This document shows positions 7,856-15,989 of a stretch of DNA of 64,000 nt, in pieces; positions within the stretch are counted from its first letter, which is position 1, and the number at the start of each line of letters is the position of its first letter. The stretch spans positions 288,845 through 352,844 of the forward strand of contig NZ_JACSCH020000001.1 of the NCBI RefSeq assembly GCF_014451325.2, written 5' to 3'. Source of the DNA: Streptomyces sp. CB02980. Lineage in GTDB: Bacteria > Actinomycetota > Actinomycetes > Streptomycetales > Streptomycetaceae. A program made the position numbers and the translations under genes. Under the pieces are notes generated by a model that worked only from the letters and a program-made list of their open reading frames with translations, was not told where the DNA came from and ran no database searches.

Positions 7856-8620
7856 TTGCTTGTCATGCCTGGGCGGCGGACGTCGACGATGGAGCTGTTG
7901 GCCGTTGAGGCGGCGGGGCGGGGGATGGTGGTCCTGGCCGCGGAGGAGGCCTCCGCGGCGGCGGGACCCACGTACTGGTACGGGGGGCCGGTAGCAGCCG
8001 CACGGTTGGCCGACCAGCTCGGGTTCGCCTTGCTCGAACCGGCGGATGACTGGCTTGCCGAGCTTCCGGAAGAGTTCACCGGGCGGGAGGTCCGTGCGGC
8101 AACCGTCCTGGATGCATGGGCGATCGAGCGGCCGACGTTCGTCAAACCGCCGCGGGACAAGTCCTTCCCGGCGGACGTCTACGCAGACGGCTCCCGGCTG
8201 CCCGCCGGTCTGGACCCGGCGACGCCGGTGCTGCTCTCTGAGGTGGTGACCTTCGCTGCCGAGTACCGGCTGTTCCTGCTTGACGGACAGATCGCCACGG
8301 GCAGTCGGTACGCGGTGTTCGGCCGGCTCGACCCACACCCGCTCGACAGGCACGGGCCCATCGCCGCGGAGATCGACGAGTTCGTCGACCGCCTGGTCGC
8401 TGCAGCCGGGTCCGCCCTGCCGAGCGCCGTCGTTGTGGACGTCGGACAGGTGCTCGACACATACCGCCCAGGCCATCGGTGGGCCGTGGTGGAAGCGAAT
8501 ATGGCGTGGTTCTCCCACGCGTACGCCGCCGAGCCGGCGCGGGTGCTGGACGTGGTGCTGCGGGCAGCCGGGCCGCGCGAGGACGTGAAACCGGCGGATC
8601 TGCCGTTCGTGCGGCACTGA
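7856..8620 (+). CDS. ATP-grasp domain-containing protein (DUF4343-like)
   Basis: The TTG at 7856 is chosen because GGAGGAGGG at 7842-7850 is ideally spaced from it; the in-frame ATG at 7865 is the alternative. The 254-residue protein has the layout of small ATP-grasp ligase-like proteins: an N-terminal domain (MPGRRTSTMELLAVEAAGR), FVKPPRDKSF as nucleotide-binding lysine segment, LLSEVVTFAAEYRLFLLDGQ, and the Mg-binding end WAVVEANMAWFSHAYAAEP. Related proteins are often called DUF4343. The ligated substrate is unknown. No peptide-precursor gene is evident beside it. Confidence 0.75.
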   Translation: MLVMPGRRTSTMELLAVEAAGRGMVVLAAEEASAAAGPTYWYGGPVAAARLADQLGFALLEPADDWLAELPEEFTGREVRAATVLDAWAIERPTFVKPPRDKSFPADVYADGSRLPAGLDPATPVLLSEVVTFAAEYRLFLLDGQIATGSRYAVFGRLDPHPLDRHGPIAAEIDEFVDRLVAAAGSALPSAVVVDVGQVLDTYRPGHRWAVVEANMAWFSHAYAAEPARVLDVVLRAAGPREDVKPADLPFVRH

Positions 8621-8732
8621 ACCTCTCCGACCTCGCGGGATCCCGATCCCTCGGCGTCCGGCACGGCCCGCCCGAGCCGGTTCCCCCGCGCCCTCACCGA
8701 CCGGGACTTGGCCAGACCGTAGTTGGAGGAAG

Positions 8733-8930
8733 ATGCCTGCATCGGAGCCGACGCCGGCTCCTCACCGGCCAGGACCCGCTGCGCCCTGCGCTCACGAGTC
8801 CCGTGTCAGTGACCGACCCACCGGAGACAGCACCTTCTGCCCCCTGGTCTGCACAGGCTGCACCTGGCCGTTCCCGCCTGCGTCGCCGTCCGGCAGGAAG
8901 CCGCGCTGCCAAGGGCTCAGTGTCGACTGA
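8733..8930 (+). CDS. Possible small Cys-containing protein
   Basis: ATG 8733 follows GGAGGAAG directly (spacing only 3-4 bases) and opens a 65-residue frame rich in Pro, with five cysteines (including FCPLVCTGC). No family is recognised. The ribosome-binding site is the only positive evidence, and the frame could equally be chance in GC-rich DNA. Confidence 0.25.
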   Translation: MPASEPTPAPHRPGPAAPCAHESRVSDRPTGDSTFCPLVCTGCTWPFPPASPSGRKPRCQGLSVD

Positions 8931-8971
8931 CTGTCAGTAGGACAGCGCAATGCCTGTGCAGCTCCCGATCC

Positions 8972-9075
8972 CCCGCGGTGGGGGCGCCGAGGACCAGCTG
9001 GAGCGAGCTGGACCCCGAACTGGCCTGGGGCGAGGAGGACCGGTTCACGGAGTGGGGCGAAGCGATCGGTCGCCC
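8972..9075 (+). pseudogene. Possible gene fragment
   Basis: One frame reads WSELDPELAWGEEDRFTEWG and then EAIGRPLYSGTAVL, which has the acidic/aromatic composition of real protein. It quickly degenerates downstream and lacks a ribosome-binding site. No family assignment. Confidence 0.2.
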
Positions 9076-9261
9076 TCTCTACAGCGGGACGGCGGTCCTG
9101 ACGCGTCTGAGTGGATGCGCCCGCCCGGTGCAACGTGCGACGGCTTCCCGGGCGGGCTCTGGTCTCATCGTCCGTCAAAGGGGCCCACAGCGCACTCCGG
9201 GCGGGTTGTCAGCCATCCTGCTGCACTTCACACGTCTGCCGTGCGGCAGCCGCGGCCAGTG

Positions 9262-9345
9262 CGCGGCCGCCGCAGCCCCCAGGCTTCGCCGATCCGCAGG
9301 CCGCTCGCGAGGAGAACGCTCAGCAGGAGGCGATCACGTGCCGGG
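9262..9345 (-). pseudogene. Tyrosine recombinase (integrase) fragment
   Basis: The minus-strand frame encodes RDRLLLSVLLASGLRIGEAW followed by GLRR. This matches the box I region of tyrosine recombinases, with the catalytic Arg in SGLRIGE. Only ~28 residues are recognisable and the C-terminal HxxR and Tyr boxes are absent, so it is a relic of an integrated element. Confidence 0.45.
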
Positions 9346-9420
9346 CGCGCGGCTGCGACGATGCGCGACTGCCGCTGTACCGCTCGGGTACGTCCCGCCA
9401 CGTCACATAGACGGCAGAAC

Positions 9421-9933
9421 CTAGCAACTCGCCTCGGCGCCACCGTACGAGTCGATGCTGACCGAGTAGCCGGCCCCGGTGGTGAGGTCGGGGCGGCTTC
9501 CGTGACCGTCCTCCGCAAGGCGCTCGGCGGTGAGGAAGACGATCCACAGGGCCATGTCCTCCCTGGTGAAGCACACGTTGCCGGGCAAGGCTTCGGGGTC
9601 CGGAACCCATCCGTCCCGTACCGCGGCCGTCCGGTAGTGCGCGGCCACGTCGGCCTGTGTACCGGGGAAGGTGTAGGTCCGGTCGGCATACACCACGACG
9701 TCGCCGCTGTCCGCCCAGCAGCCGGCGTCCACCTGCTCGAACCCCCGGGCGACGGCGGCCCGGTCGGGCCGGGAGTCGAGGATGTCGAGCGCCGCCATCT
9801 CCTTCACCCGGTCGTCAGTCCCCTCGCAGTCCCTGGCGAGTTCCAGCAACGCGCAGCCGGTGAGCGTCGCGGCCGCGAGCGCGGTCGACAAGAGCAGGGA
9901 TATCGGGCGGGTGGTGCCTGCCCGCAGGGACAA
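9421..9933 (-). CDS. Hypothetical lipoprotein
   Basis: It has 170 residues from ATG 9933. The N-terminus MSLRAGTTRPISLLLSTALA is a type II signal ending in the lipobox LTGC (Cys ~27), so the mature protein should be lipid-anchored outside the membrane. Four further cysteines (in DCEG, AGCW, NVCF and the terminal Cys) could form disulfides. The body (VVVYADRTYTFPGTQADVAA) belongs to no family I can name. Confidence 0.75.
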   Translation of the reverse strand: MSLRAGTTRPISLLLSTALAAATLTGCALLELARDCEGTDDRVKEMAALDILDSRPDRAAVARGFEQVDAGCWADSGDVVVYADRTYTFPGTQADVAAHYRTAAVRDGWVPDPEALPGNVCFTREDMALWIVFLTAERLAEDGHGSRPDLTTGAGYSVSIDSYGGAEASC

Positions 9934-10084
9934 AGCCAGCTCCAGGGTGAAGGCCGGGGCGGAAGGCGGAGGGACCGCCGGACAAGAGAGTCATCCGTGC
10001 CGGCTCCGGAGCAGGCACGGCCCAGTCCTACCAGCAGCCGTGACCCGCGCTCCTGATGTGAGCATGGCACCTTGACGACACCTC

Positions 10085-11143
10085 TTAGTACCAAGGACGG
10101 GCGTCGGACGTGGGCAGCGGGCGCAGTTTCGACCAGCGTACGAGCATGCGGTCGGCCAGGGCGGAGCTGAGGCGGCCGACGGCGTGCAGGTGATCGTGGT
10201 CGCGGGTCATGTCGGCGACCACGCCCAGGCGGTGGACAAGCCGCTCACGGGCGGAGGCGTTGCCCCACTCGAAGTCCTCGGCGGGCACCCGGGCGAGCTG
10301 GTCGACCGTCCCGCGATGGGCCCGCTCGACGAGGGCGTCTCCCTGGATCAGCCAGCCTGCACACGCGTCGGCGAGGTCACCCGGCACGTCCTTTCCAGTG
10401 AGGCCGCGCCAGGTGGACCGGTAGACGTCCTCGACCTCCGTGAGCGGGGCCGCGGTGACCGACATGGCACACCAGCAGGTGGGGAAGCCGATTCGGAAAT
10501 AGGCGAGTTCGATCAGGCCGTTGCCGAGCGAGGCCCGCTCGAAGTCGACGAAGCGGACGCCGTCGGCAGTGCGCAGATCGTTGCCGGGGCAGGGGTCGCC
10601 GTGCAGCAGCGCATGGTGCGGAGTGGGGTCCAACCGCTCCAGAAGACCTGCGAGTTCATCGGGAACCGTGGACGGTATGGGCACGTCGAGCGCCCTGGCC
10701 AGGGCGAGGAAGGACTCCGCGTCTGCGGCCGTGGGCCCCGACCAGACCGGTAGTGCGCCCGCGTCGGCGGGCCCGGTCAGGGCGTGCAGCCGGGCGAGCG
10801 ACTCGGCGTACCCCGGCATCCAGTCGTCCGTCTTGCCGAGGTCGTCCAGGTGCTCGAGGACCATCACCCGCGAGGGCAGGTCCGTGGCAAGCACCGCGGG
10901 GGCCACGGCGCGCCCGGAGGCCCGCCCCGCCAGTCCCAGCCCGGCGACCTCCCGCGCGAAGCGCGTGCTCGCGTCGGCGCCGCTGTCCCCGTCGTCGGTG
11001 ATCTGCTTGACGATCACCAGGCGCCGGTCGGCCAGCCGCACCCGCCACACCCGTGACCGCGGACTGCTGTCAAGGAGTTCGGCCTCCTTGGGGGTACCCA
11101 CAGTGGAGAGCAGCGTTTCATCGAACGGAACACGGTTCAGCAT
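10085..11143 (-). CDS. Aminoglycoside/choline-type phosphotransferase (APH family)
   Basis: The 352-residue protein-kinase-like enzyme has VIVKQITDDG (ATP-binding Lys), the hinge VMVLEHLDDLGK, the catalytic loop LLHGDPCPGNDL (HGDxxxxN) and the metal-binding VDFERASLG. All catalytic residues are present. The APH superfamily covers antibiotic kinases, choline/homoserine kinases and many orphan small-molecule kinases; nothing here fixes the substrate. The start ATG at 11143 gives the usual family length. It is transcribed alone; the lipoprotein follows it on the same strand 150 bp downstream. Confidence 0.82.
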   Translation of the reverse strand: MLNRVPFDETLLSTVGTPKEAELLDSSPRSRVWRVRLADRRLVIVKQITDDGDSGADASTRFAREVAGLGLAGRASGRAVAPAVLATDLPSRVMVLEHLDDLGKTDDWMPGYAESLARLHALTGPADAGALPVWSGPTAADAESFLALARALDVPIPSTVPDELAGLLERLDPTPHHALLHGDPCPGNDLRTADGVRFVDFERASLGNGLIELAYFRIGFPTCWCAMSVTAAPLTEVEDVYRSTWRGLTGKDVPGDLADACAGWLIQGDALVERAHRGTVDQLARVPAEDFEWGNASARERLVHRLGVVADMTRDHDHLHAVGRLSSALADRMLVRWSKLRPLPTSDARPWY

Positions 11144-11525
11144 GTCGACGAGCGTAGCCCTCGCTTCGCACGCGCGAGCCAGTGCCCTGGCCTCGCCGAG
11201 TCATGCTCGGGGGCTGGTTCCAGAAGCAGATGCCAACGACCCCGACCATGATCGGGCGGAGGTCTTCGCCCGTGAACCGCCGTCGGGTTCGAACCGACCA
11301 ACCCCGCGTCACGAGAGGGGGAGGGCGGCCCTGCCCCCGCCCCGCACGGTGGGGAGACACACTGATCCTCTGCACGGGCTCAGGCAGCGCCCCTCATTCC
11401 GCAGGTGCGCGCACAGACGCAGTACCTCGTCGCTCTGACCAGCGACAACACCATGCATGGCATCCCCCACTACGATTCCAGTGCTTGAATGGAACGTCAT
11501 GTTTGACCGAGCAAGGAGAAGCGCT
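11144..11525. other. Intergenic region with an isolated tRNA T-arm-like motif
   Basis: No gene is evident. On the minus strand near 11287-11303 the sequence GTCGG-TTCGAAC-CCGAC forms a perfect T-stem and loop. No D-arm, anticodon arm or matching acceptor stem surrounds it, so it is not a tRNA gene, though it could be a scar of an integration site. Confidence 0.35.
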
Positions 11526-12299
11526 GTGCCCTTGGTGTCCGTCGTCATGCCCGTGTACAACTCGGCAGCGACGCTCGGTGCATCGGTTAGGTCGGTGCTC
11601 TCGCAGACCCACAGCGACCTGGAGCTGCTGGTCACCGACGACAGGTCTTCCGATGACTCCTTGGACCTGCTCATGGAGTTCGCCCGGCAGGACGAGCGCG
11701 TCAAGCCGGAGTCGGCACAGGTCCAGGGCGGTGCCGGCCGGGCACGCAACCTCGCCATCGAGCGGGCCCGGGGGGACTACGTCGCCTTTCTCGACAGCGA
11801 CGACCTGTGGCTTCCGGAGAAGACCGAGCGGCAGATCGAGTTCGCCGCTGCGGGCGACGCGCCGTTGACGTTCACCTCGTATTACAAGATGGCCGCCGAC
11901 TACGACGGCGAGAGCGTCGACTTCACCCCGAACGGGCGGGTGGTCCGCGCACGGGAACACGTGGACTACCGCGCGATGCTGGTGCGGGACTACATCGGCG
12001 CTCTGACCGCCATGTACGACCGCAATGCCCTCGGCACACGGCTGATGCCGGAGATGCGGAAGCGGCAGGACTACGCCCTGTGGCTGTCGATCATGCGGGA
12101 CGGCGCAGACGCCCGGGGCCTCACGGAGCCGCTTGCGGTGTACAGGGCCCATCAGGCGGGTTCGCTGTCCTCCAACAAGCTGTCGCTGGTCCCGTACAAC
12201 TGGGAGCTGTACCGCCGGCACGAAGGGCTGTCGGTCCCCCGGGCGACGCGGGCGCTGACCGGTGCTGTGTGGCAGTCGCTGCGCAACTCGCGGATCTGA
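11526..12299 (+). CDS. Glycosyltransferase family 2
   Basis: The GTG at 11526 is chosen because AAGGAG at 11513-11518 is well placed and the protein then opens directly with the GT-A core VPLVSVVMPVYNSAATLG. The in-frame ATG at 11499 would put the Shine-Dalgarno inside the gene. The 257-residue enzyme has LLVTDDRSSDDS (nucleotide-binding Asp) and the DxD motif in VAFLDSDDLW, then PEMRKRQDYALWLSIMRDGA with the acidic ED/QD base segment of GT2 enzymes. It probably transfers a sugar from a nucleotide donor to a glycan or lipid carrier. It has no membrane helix and no neighbouring glycan genes. Confidence 0.85.
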   Translation: MPLVSVVMPVYNSAATLGASVRSVLSQTHSDLELLVTDDRSSDDSLDLLMEFARQDERVKPESAQVQGGAGRARNLAIERARGDYVAFLDSDDLWLPEKTERQIEFAAAGDAPLTFTSYYKMAADYDGESVDFTPNGRVVRAREHVDYRAMLVRDYIGALTAMYDRNALGTRLMPEMRKRQDYALWLSIMRDGADARGLTEPLAVYRAHQAGSLSSNKLSLVPYNWELYRRHEGLSVPRATRALTGAVWQSLRNSRI

Positions 12300-12477
12300 C
12301 GAGCTCGCGCACGTGCGCGGAAGCGGAAGCGGAAGCGGCGAGACGTCGAGGATGCCGGCGGAGCTCGGTGTCCACTTCTGCTGTACGGGGATCGGCTTCG
12401 CGGCCTGCTGAGGGAACAACGGGCCGCGGCAGCCGGCCTCGCCCCGCCCCCGGCCCGAGCGGCGTGGACGACATCAC

Positions 12478-12810
12478 TCACCCGATCTCGGTGTGTGCCG
12501 GTCCTGAGTCGTAACGGTCGAGAAACTCGTCCGCTGGGACGTCGAGCGCGTGCAGTTGGGAGAACACCTCCGTACCCACGCCCACCTCCTCGTCGCCGTC
12601 GGAGATCCGGTATGCCTGCACCATGTCGAGGACTTCGAAGTCACCCTCCCGTGCATACTCGGCCGACTCCCGCTCGGCCCGTTCGATGGCATCGTCGAGT
12701 GACCGTGCCCGGAACACGACGACGCGCTCCTCGTAGGGGCGGTCCTCCCAGGTCAGCCATCGATAGAAGGTTCTGACGCCGTACCACGCCTTCGGCTCTT
12801 GCTTCGTCAC
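12478..12810 (-). CDS. DUF4288 family protein
   Basis: With GTG 12810 the protein is 110 residues and starts VTKQEPKAWYGVRTFYRWLT. The W-Y-x-V opening, the strand/helix RVVVFRARSLDDAIERAERE and the centre EVLDMVQAYRI match DUF4288, a small soluble family of unknown function. The frame stays open upstream to 12972, and an in-frame ATG at 12852 also has an AGGGG in front of it, because the start region is duplicated in tandem. It converges with the glycosyltransferase gene; the gap between them (12300-12477) contains a short GGAAGC repeat. Confidence 0.65.
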   Translation of the reverse strand: MTKQEPKAWYGVRTFYRWLTWEDRPYEERVVVFRARSLDDAIERAERESAEYAREGDFEVLDMVQAYRISDGDEEVGVGTEVFSQLHALDVPADEFLDRYDSGPAHTEIG

Positions 12811-12873
12811 CGGTCTGCATATCCCCTCGCGATCGTCACCGGTCTGCATATCCCCTCGCGCTATCCCCTCGCG
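12805..12873. repeat. Tandem duplication spanning the DUF4288 gene start
   Basis: A 27-bp unit at 12805-12831 is repeated exactly at 12834-12860 (29-bp period). A partial third copy, sharing TATCCCCTCGCG, ends at 12873. On the minus strand each unit carries an AGGGG Shine-Dalgarno-like sequence, an ATG and a GTG. Because 29 is not a multiple of three, the two GTGs are in different frames. Confidence 0.85.
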
Positions 12874-13038
12874 CCACACCGTGATCACCGTAGAGAAAGA
12901 TCCGCTTCCGCAACGGGCCCTGCGGTGATCCTTCCTGATACCGGTCGCATGCCGCCGACGAACCGTTTCCATACCTGCCGCTCCTAGCGTCTGGCGCAGC
13001 CGTCATGGCCGCCCACCACCACGCTGCGAGGAGATTCC

Positions 13039-15744
13039 GTGCTCGAAGGCTTCGGCGAAGCGCTCGCGGACCGGGAGTACTACCTGCCGCTGACCAGCGT
13101 GGCAGACCCCGGGCCCCGCTTCGCTCCCAGCGAGGTGCCGCCGGGCCTGCGCGGCGTCGCCCAGGGCATCTGGACGGCCTGGGGCAGTCCGCGGACCGGG
13201 CTCGCCGAGCAGGGCTGGAAGATCCACGTGTCGGCGCGGCTGGACCGGGCGCAACACGTGCTCGACACGGTCGCCCGCATCTGCTTCTCCGAAGGCGTGC
13301 CGTTCAAGCACCTGAGCGCCCGGCTCTTCTTCCTGTTCCTCCATCACAAACACGCCGGGCGGGCCCAGGCGGGCAAGTTCTGCGCCGTCTACCCGCCGGA
13401 CACGGCGACCGCCCGCCGGCTGCTGGAACGTCTGCGCGACGCGCTCGACGGCGAGGAGGGACCGTACGTCCTCACCGACCGGCGCTTTCGCGACTCGCGG
13501 ACGGTCCACTACCGCTACGGCTCCTTCGGTGCCCGCAGTCGGCTGCGGGCCGACGGCACCCGGGAGGGGCTGGTCCTCGACGGCTCCGGCCGCGAGGTCG
13601 TGGATCTGCGGCTGCCCGCGTTCCACCTGCCCACGGGCATCGCGGACCCCTTCGTCGAGGAGGAGGAGAAGCCGCACGAGGGCCCGATCCTGATCCGCGA
13701 CTACGAGGTGACCCGCGCGGTGCGCCTGAGCAACGCCGGCGGCACGTACCAGGCCCGGGACCGGCGGACCGGCCGCACCGTCTTCGTCAAGGAGGCTCGC
13801 GCCCACAACGGCCTGGTCTTCGACGGGACCGACGCGCAGCAGCGGCTGCGGCACGAGTACGGCGTGCTGCGCGAGCTGCACGCGGCCGCCCCCGGCGTGG
13901 GTCCGGAGCCGCTGGACCACTTCACGGAGTGGGAGCACGACTTCCTCGTCACCGAGTACGTCGCGGGGCAGCCGCTGGTGGGCTGGCTGAGCCGGTCCTC
14001 CCCGCTGGCCCGCGCCGACCGCACGACCGAGTCCGTCGCCGTGTACTACGAGGTGTGCCGGCGCCTGCTGGCCGCACTGGACGCCTCGCTGAAGCGGCTG
14101 CACGCCGCCGGCTACCGGTTCGGTGACCTCAGCCTGGGCAATGTCATGGTCACGCCTTCGGGCGGAGTCCGGCTGGTGGACTTCGAGGCGGCCTCGGCCC
14201 TGTCCTCGGCACCCTCCGGGATGGGCACCCCGGGGTTCACACCGCCGCCCGGCCTGTTCCGGGCCGACTCCGATCCGCTGCTCCAGGACCGGTACGGCAT
14301 GTCGGCAGTCGCGTTCGCCCTCCTGGCGCCGTTCCACGAGATCGCCGAACACGCGCCCGCCAACCTCGCACTGCTGCGCCGCGACCTGGCGGACGTGGCT
14401 CCGCCGCAGGACCTGTGGCAGCGGGCCACCGCCTTCCACCTGGCGGAGGAGCAGGTGCGGGAGCAGGTGCAGGACCAGGCGCGGGAGCAGGCGCCGGGCC
14501 GGGCGCGGGACCAGGCGCAGGAGCAGACGGTGGGCCGAGCGCGGGACCAGGCGCAGAGCCAGGCGCAGGGCCAGGGCGGTCCCTATCGCCCGCCCTCCCC
14601 CGCCGAGCTGGACACCGATCCGCGCGGCTGCCTCACCCGGCTGTCCGCGGAGGTGGCCGCGGGGCTGCTGGAGATGGCTGACGCCGACCGGCCGGAGTGG
14701 GCCTTCCCGCCCTCGCCCGAGGCGTTCCGGACCAACAACGTGTGCCTGGCCTACGGCACGGCAGGAGTGGTGCACGCCCTGCACCGCACCGGGGCGGCGG
14801 TGCCGGACGAGATCCGCGAACGGCTGCGCCGTGACACGCTGGCGCAGCGCGACGCGCTGCCCCCCGGACTGCTCGTCGGCTCGGCCGGCATCGGCCGGGT
14901 ACTGGCCGGCCTCGGCCTGCTGGACGAGGCCGTCGACCTGCTCCGGGACGCCGACGACCACGCGCTCATCGCCTCGTGCAGCACGCTGGCCGGTGGGCGG
15001 GCCGGGGTCGGTCTGGGCTGGCTCGCCCTGTACCGGCTGACCGGGGAGAGCAGCCACCTGGAACGGGCCGCCACGGCAGGGGAGCGCCTGCTGCGCACTC
15101 CCGACCTGCCGGCCACCCTCGGCGAGCACGACGCCCGCGGACTGCTGCACGGCCGCTCGGGGCTCGCCCTCTTCCTCCACCGCCTGGCCCGTGACACCGA
15201 CGAGGCCCGCTACCTGGAGGCGGGCCGCATGCTGCTCCATCAGGAGCTGGACCGGACCTTTCCACTGGACGACGGCGCCCTGTCCCTCTCCGACAACGCG
15301 CGGCTCACCCGTGCCATGCCGTACCTGGGCACGGGCGCGGCCGGCGTCGCGGCCGTGCTCACCCGTTACGTGGCCACCGTGCCGGACGAACGCTGCGCTG
15401 CGGCACTGCCGAGACTGGTGGCCGGCATCCGGGTCTCCTGCGCGACGAAGGAGGCGGGCCTGTACCGGGGTCTGGCCGGACTGAGCTGGTTCCTGACCGA
15501 GCACGCCGAGCTCACCGGCACGGACGCCGCCCGCGGGGACGCGGTGCGCGCCGCGACCGGCCTGCTGAAGTACGCCGTCCCGTACCGGCGTGGTGTCCGC
15601 TTCCTCGGAGCGGGTTCGCAGCGGTTCACCGCCGACCTGTCCAGTGGCGGAGCCGGCGTCCTGCTGGCCCTCCACCGCCTGCTGGCCGGACCGCTCCTGA
15701 CGGAGCCCCACCACGCGCGTCCCCGGATCCCCGCGGCCCGCTGA
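13039..15744 (+). CDS. lanKC: Class III lanthionine synthetase LanKC
   Basis: The 901-residue trifunctional enzyme would phosphorylate Ser/Thr in a precursor peptide, eliminate phosphate to dehydroamino acids and cyclise them with Cys. The N-terminal lyase domain (~1-210) precedes a kinase domain with FVKEARAHNG, the catalytic loop YRFGDLSLGNVMV (~360) and VDFEAAS (~380). The C-terminal LanC-like cyclase (~545-885) has GLLHGRSG (~701) and DLSSGGAGVLLAL (~868). The Cys-His zinc ligands of LanC/LanL are absent (SGGAG replaces CHG), which places it in class III rather than IV. A Glu/Gln/Arg-rich repeat (~470-514) links kinase and cyclase. The precursor gene follows 110 bp downstream. Confidence 0.93.
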   Translation: MLEGFGEALADREYYLPLTSVADPGPRFAPSEVPPGLRGVAQGIWTAWGSPRTGLAEQGWKIHVSARLDRAQHVLDTVARICFSEGVPFKHLSARLFFLFLHHKHAGRAQAGKFCAVYPPDTATARRLLERLRDALDGEEGPYVLTDRRFRDSRTVHYRYGSFGARSRLRADGTREGLVLDGSGREVVDLRLPAFHLPTGIADPFVEEEEKPHEGPILIRDYEVTRAVRLSNAGGTYQARDRRTGRTVFVKEARAHNGLVFDGTDAQQRLRHEYGVLRELHAAAPGVGPEPLDHFTEWEHDFLVTEYVAGQPLVGWLSRSSPLARADRTTESVAVYYEVCRRLLAALDASLKRLHAAGYRFGDLSLGNVMVTPSGGVRLVDFEAASALSSAPSGMGTPGFTPPPGLFRADSDPLLQDRYGMSAVAFALLAPFHEIAEHAPANLALLRRDLADVAPPQDLWQRATAFHLAEEQVREQVQDQAREQAPGRARDQAQEQTVGRARDQAQSQAQGQGGPYRPPSPAELDTDPRGCLTRLSAEVAAGLLEMADADRPEWAFPPSPEAFRTNNVCLAYGTAGVVHALHRTGAAVPDEIRERLRRDTLAQRDALPPGLLVGSAGIGRVLAGLGLLDEAVDLLRDADDHALIASCSTLAGGRAGVGLGWLALYRLTGESSHLERAATAGERLLRTPDLPATLGEHDARGLLHGRSGLALFLHRLARDTDEARYLEAGRMLLHQELDRTFPLDDGALSLSDNARLTRAMPYLGTGAAGVAAVLTRYVATVPDERCAAALPRLVAGIRVSCATKEAGLYRGLAGLSWFLTEHAELTGTDAARGDAVRAATGLLKYAVPYRRGVRFLGAGSQRFTADLSSGGAGVLLALHRLLAGPLLTEPHHARPRIPAAR

Positions 15745-15775
15745 CGGCACCGGGCGGGCGTCCCCTGAACGCCTG

Positions 15776-15801
15776 GGCACGGCGGCAAGCAACTCCGTGC
15801 C
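15776..15801 (+). promoter_or_regulatory. Small hairpin between lanKC and the precursor gene
   Basis: GGCACGG (15776-15782) pairs with CCGTGCC (15795-15801) across a 12-base loop. It lies in the 110-bp spacer before the precursor gene. It could partly terminate readthrough or stabilise the precursor mRNA 5' end so that peptide and enzyme are made in different amounts. This is inference only. Confidence 0.35.
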
Positions 15802-15854
15802 GAGGTACGCAGTCACCGACCGAAACGACCCCGAGAAGAAGGTGGAGAGCATCC

Positions 15855-15968
15855 ATGAGCCAGATCCTCGCGCTCCAGGCCCTGGACACCGAGCCGGAGG
15901 CCTATTCCCTCCCGCCCTGCTTCAGCGTCGCCTGGAGCATTAGCGACATCTTCCCCGAGCCCATGTAG
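15855..15968 (+). CDS. Class III lanthipeptide precursor (37 residues)
   Basis: ATG 15855 follows GGTGGAG at good spacing. The peptide starts MSQILALQALDTEPE. Residues 4-12 match the class III leader box recognised by LanKC (I/L-L-x-L-Q, then x-L/M-D/E-T, as in RamS and AmfS). The putative core (residues ~17-37) is YSLPPCFSVAWSISDIF plus PEPM, with Ser 18, 24, 28 and 30 and one Cys at 22. Only one thioether is possible, and the labionin motif SxxS-x3-5-C is not met. Gene order (synthetase then precursor) is as in ram/amf clusters. No protease or exporter gene is nearby. Confidence 0.85.
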   Translation: MSQILALQALDTEPEAYSLPPCFSVAWSISDIFPEPM

Positions 15969-15989
15969 CCAGCCGGCACCCGGGGATGG

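Larger units (their letters stand above)
8621..9420. other. 800-bp region without an intact gene
   Basis: The stretch holds three fragments described separately: a possible small reading frame at 8733-8930, a coding-like piece near 8972-9075, and a minus-strand integrase fragment near 9262-9345. I see no other promoter, RNA or repeat. The pattern fits a degraded mobile or accessory segment. Confidence 0.5.

Noticed and set aside
11287..11303. tRNA-like T-arm (GTCGG-TTCGAAC-CCGAC) on the minus strand
   Set aside because: No acceptor, D or anticodon arm can be drawn around it, so a tRNA gene is not supported.
13003..15852. 949-codon minus-strand frame opposite the LanKC gene
   Set aside because: Composition is that of an antisense shadow; the plus-strand LanKC has all catalytic motifs.
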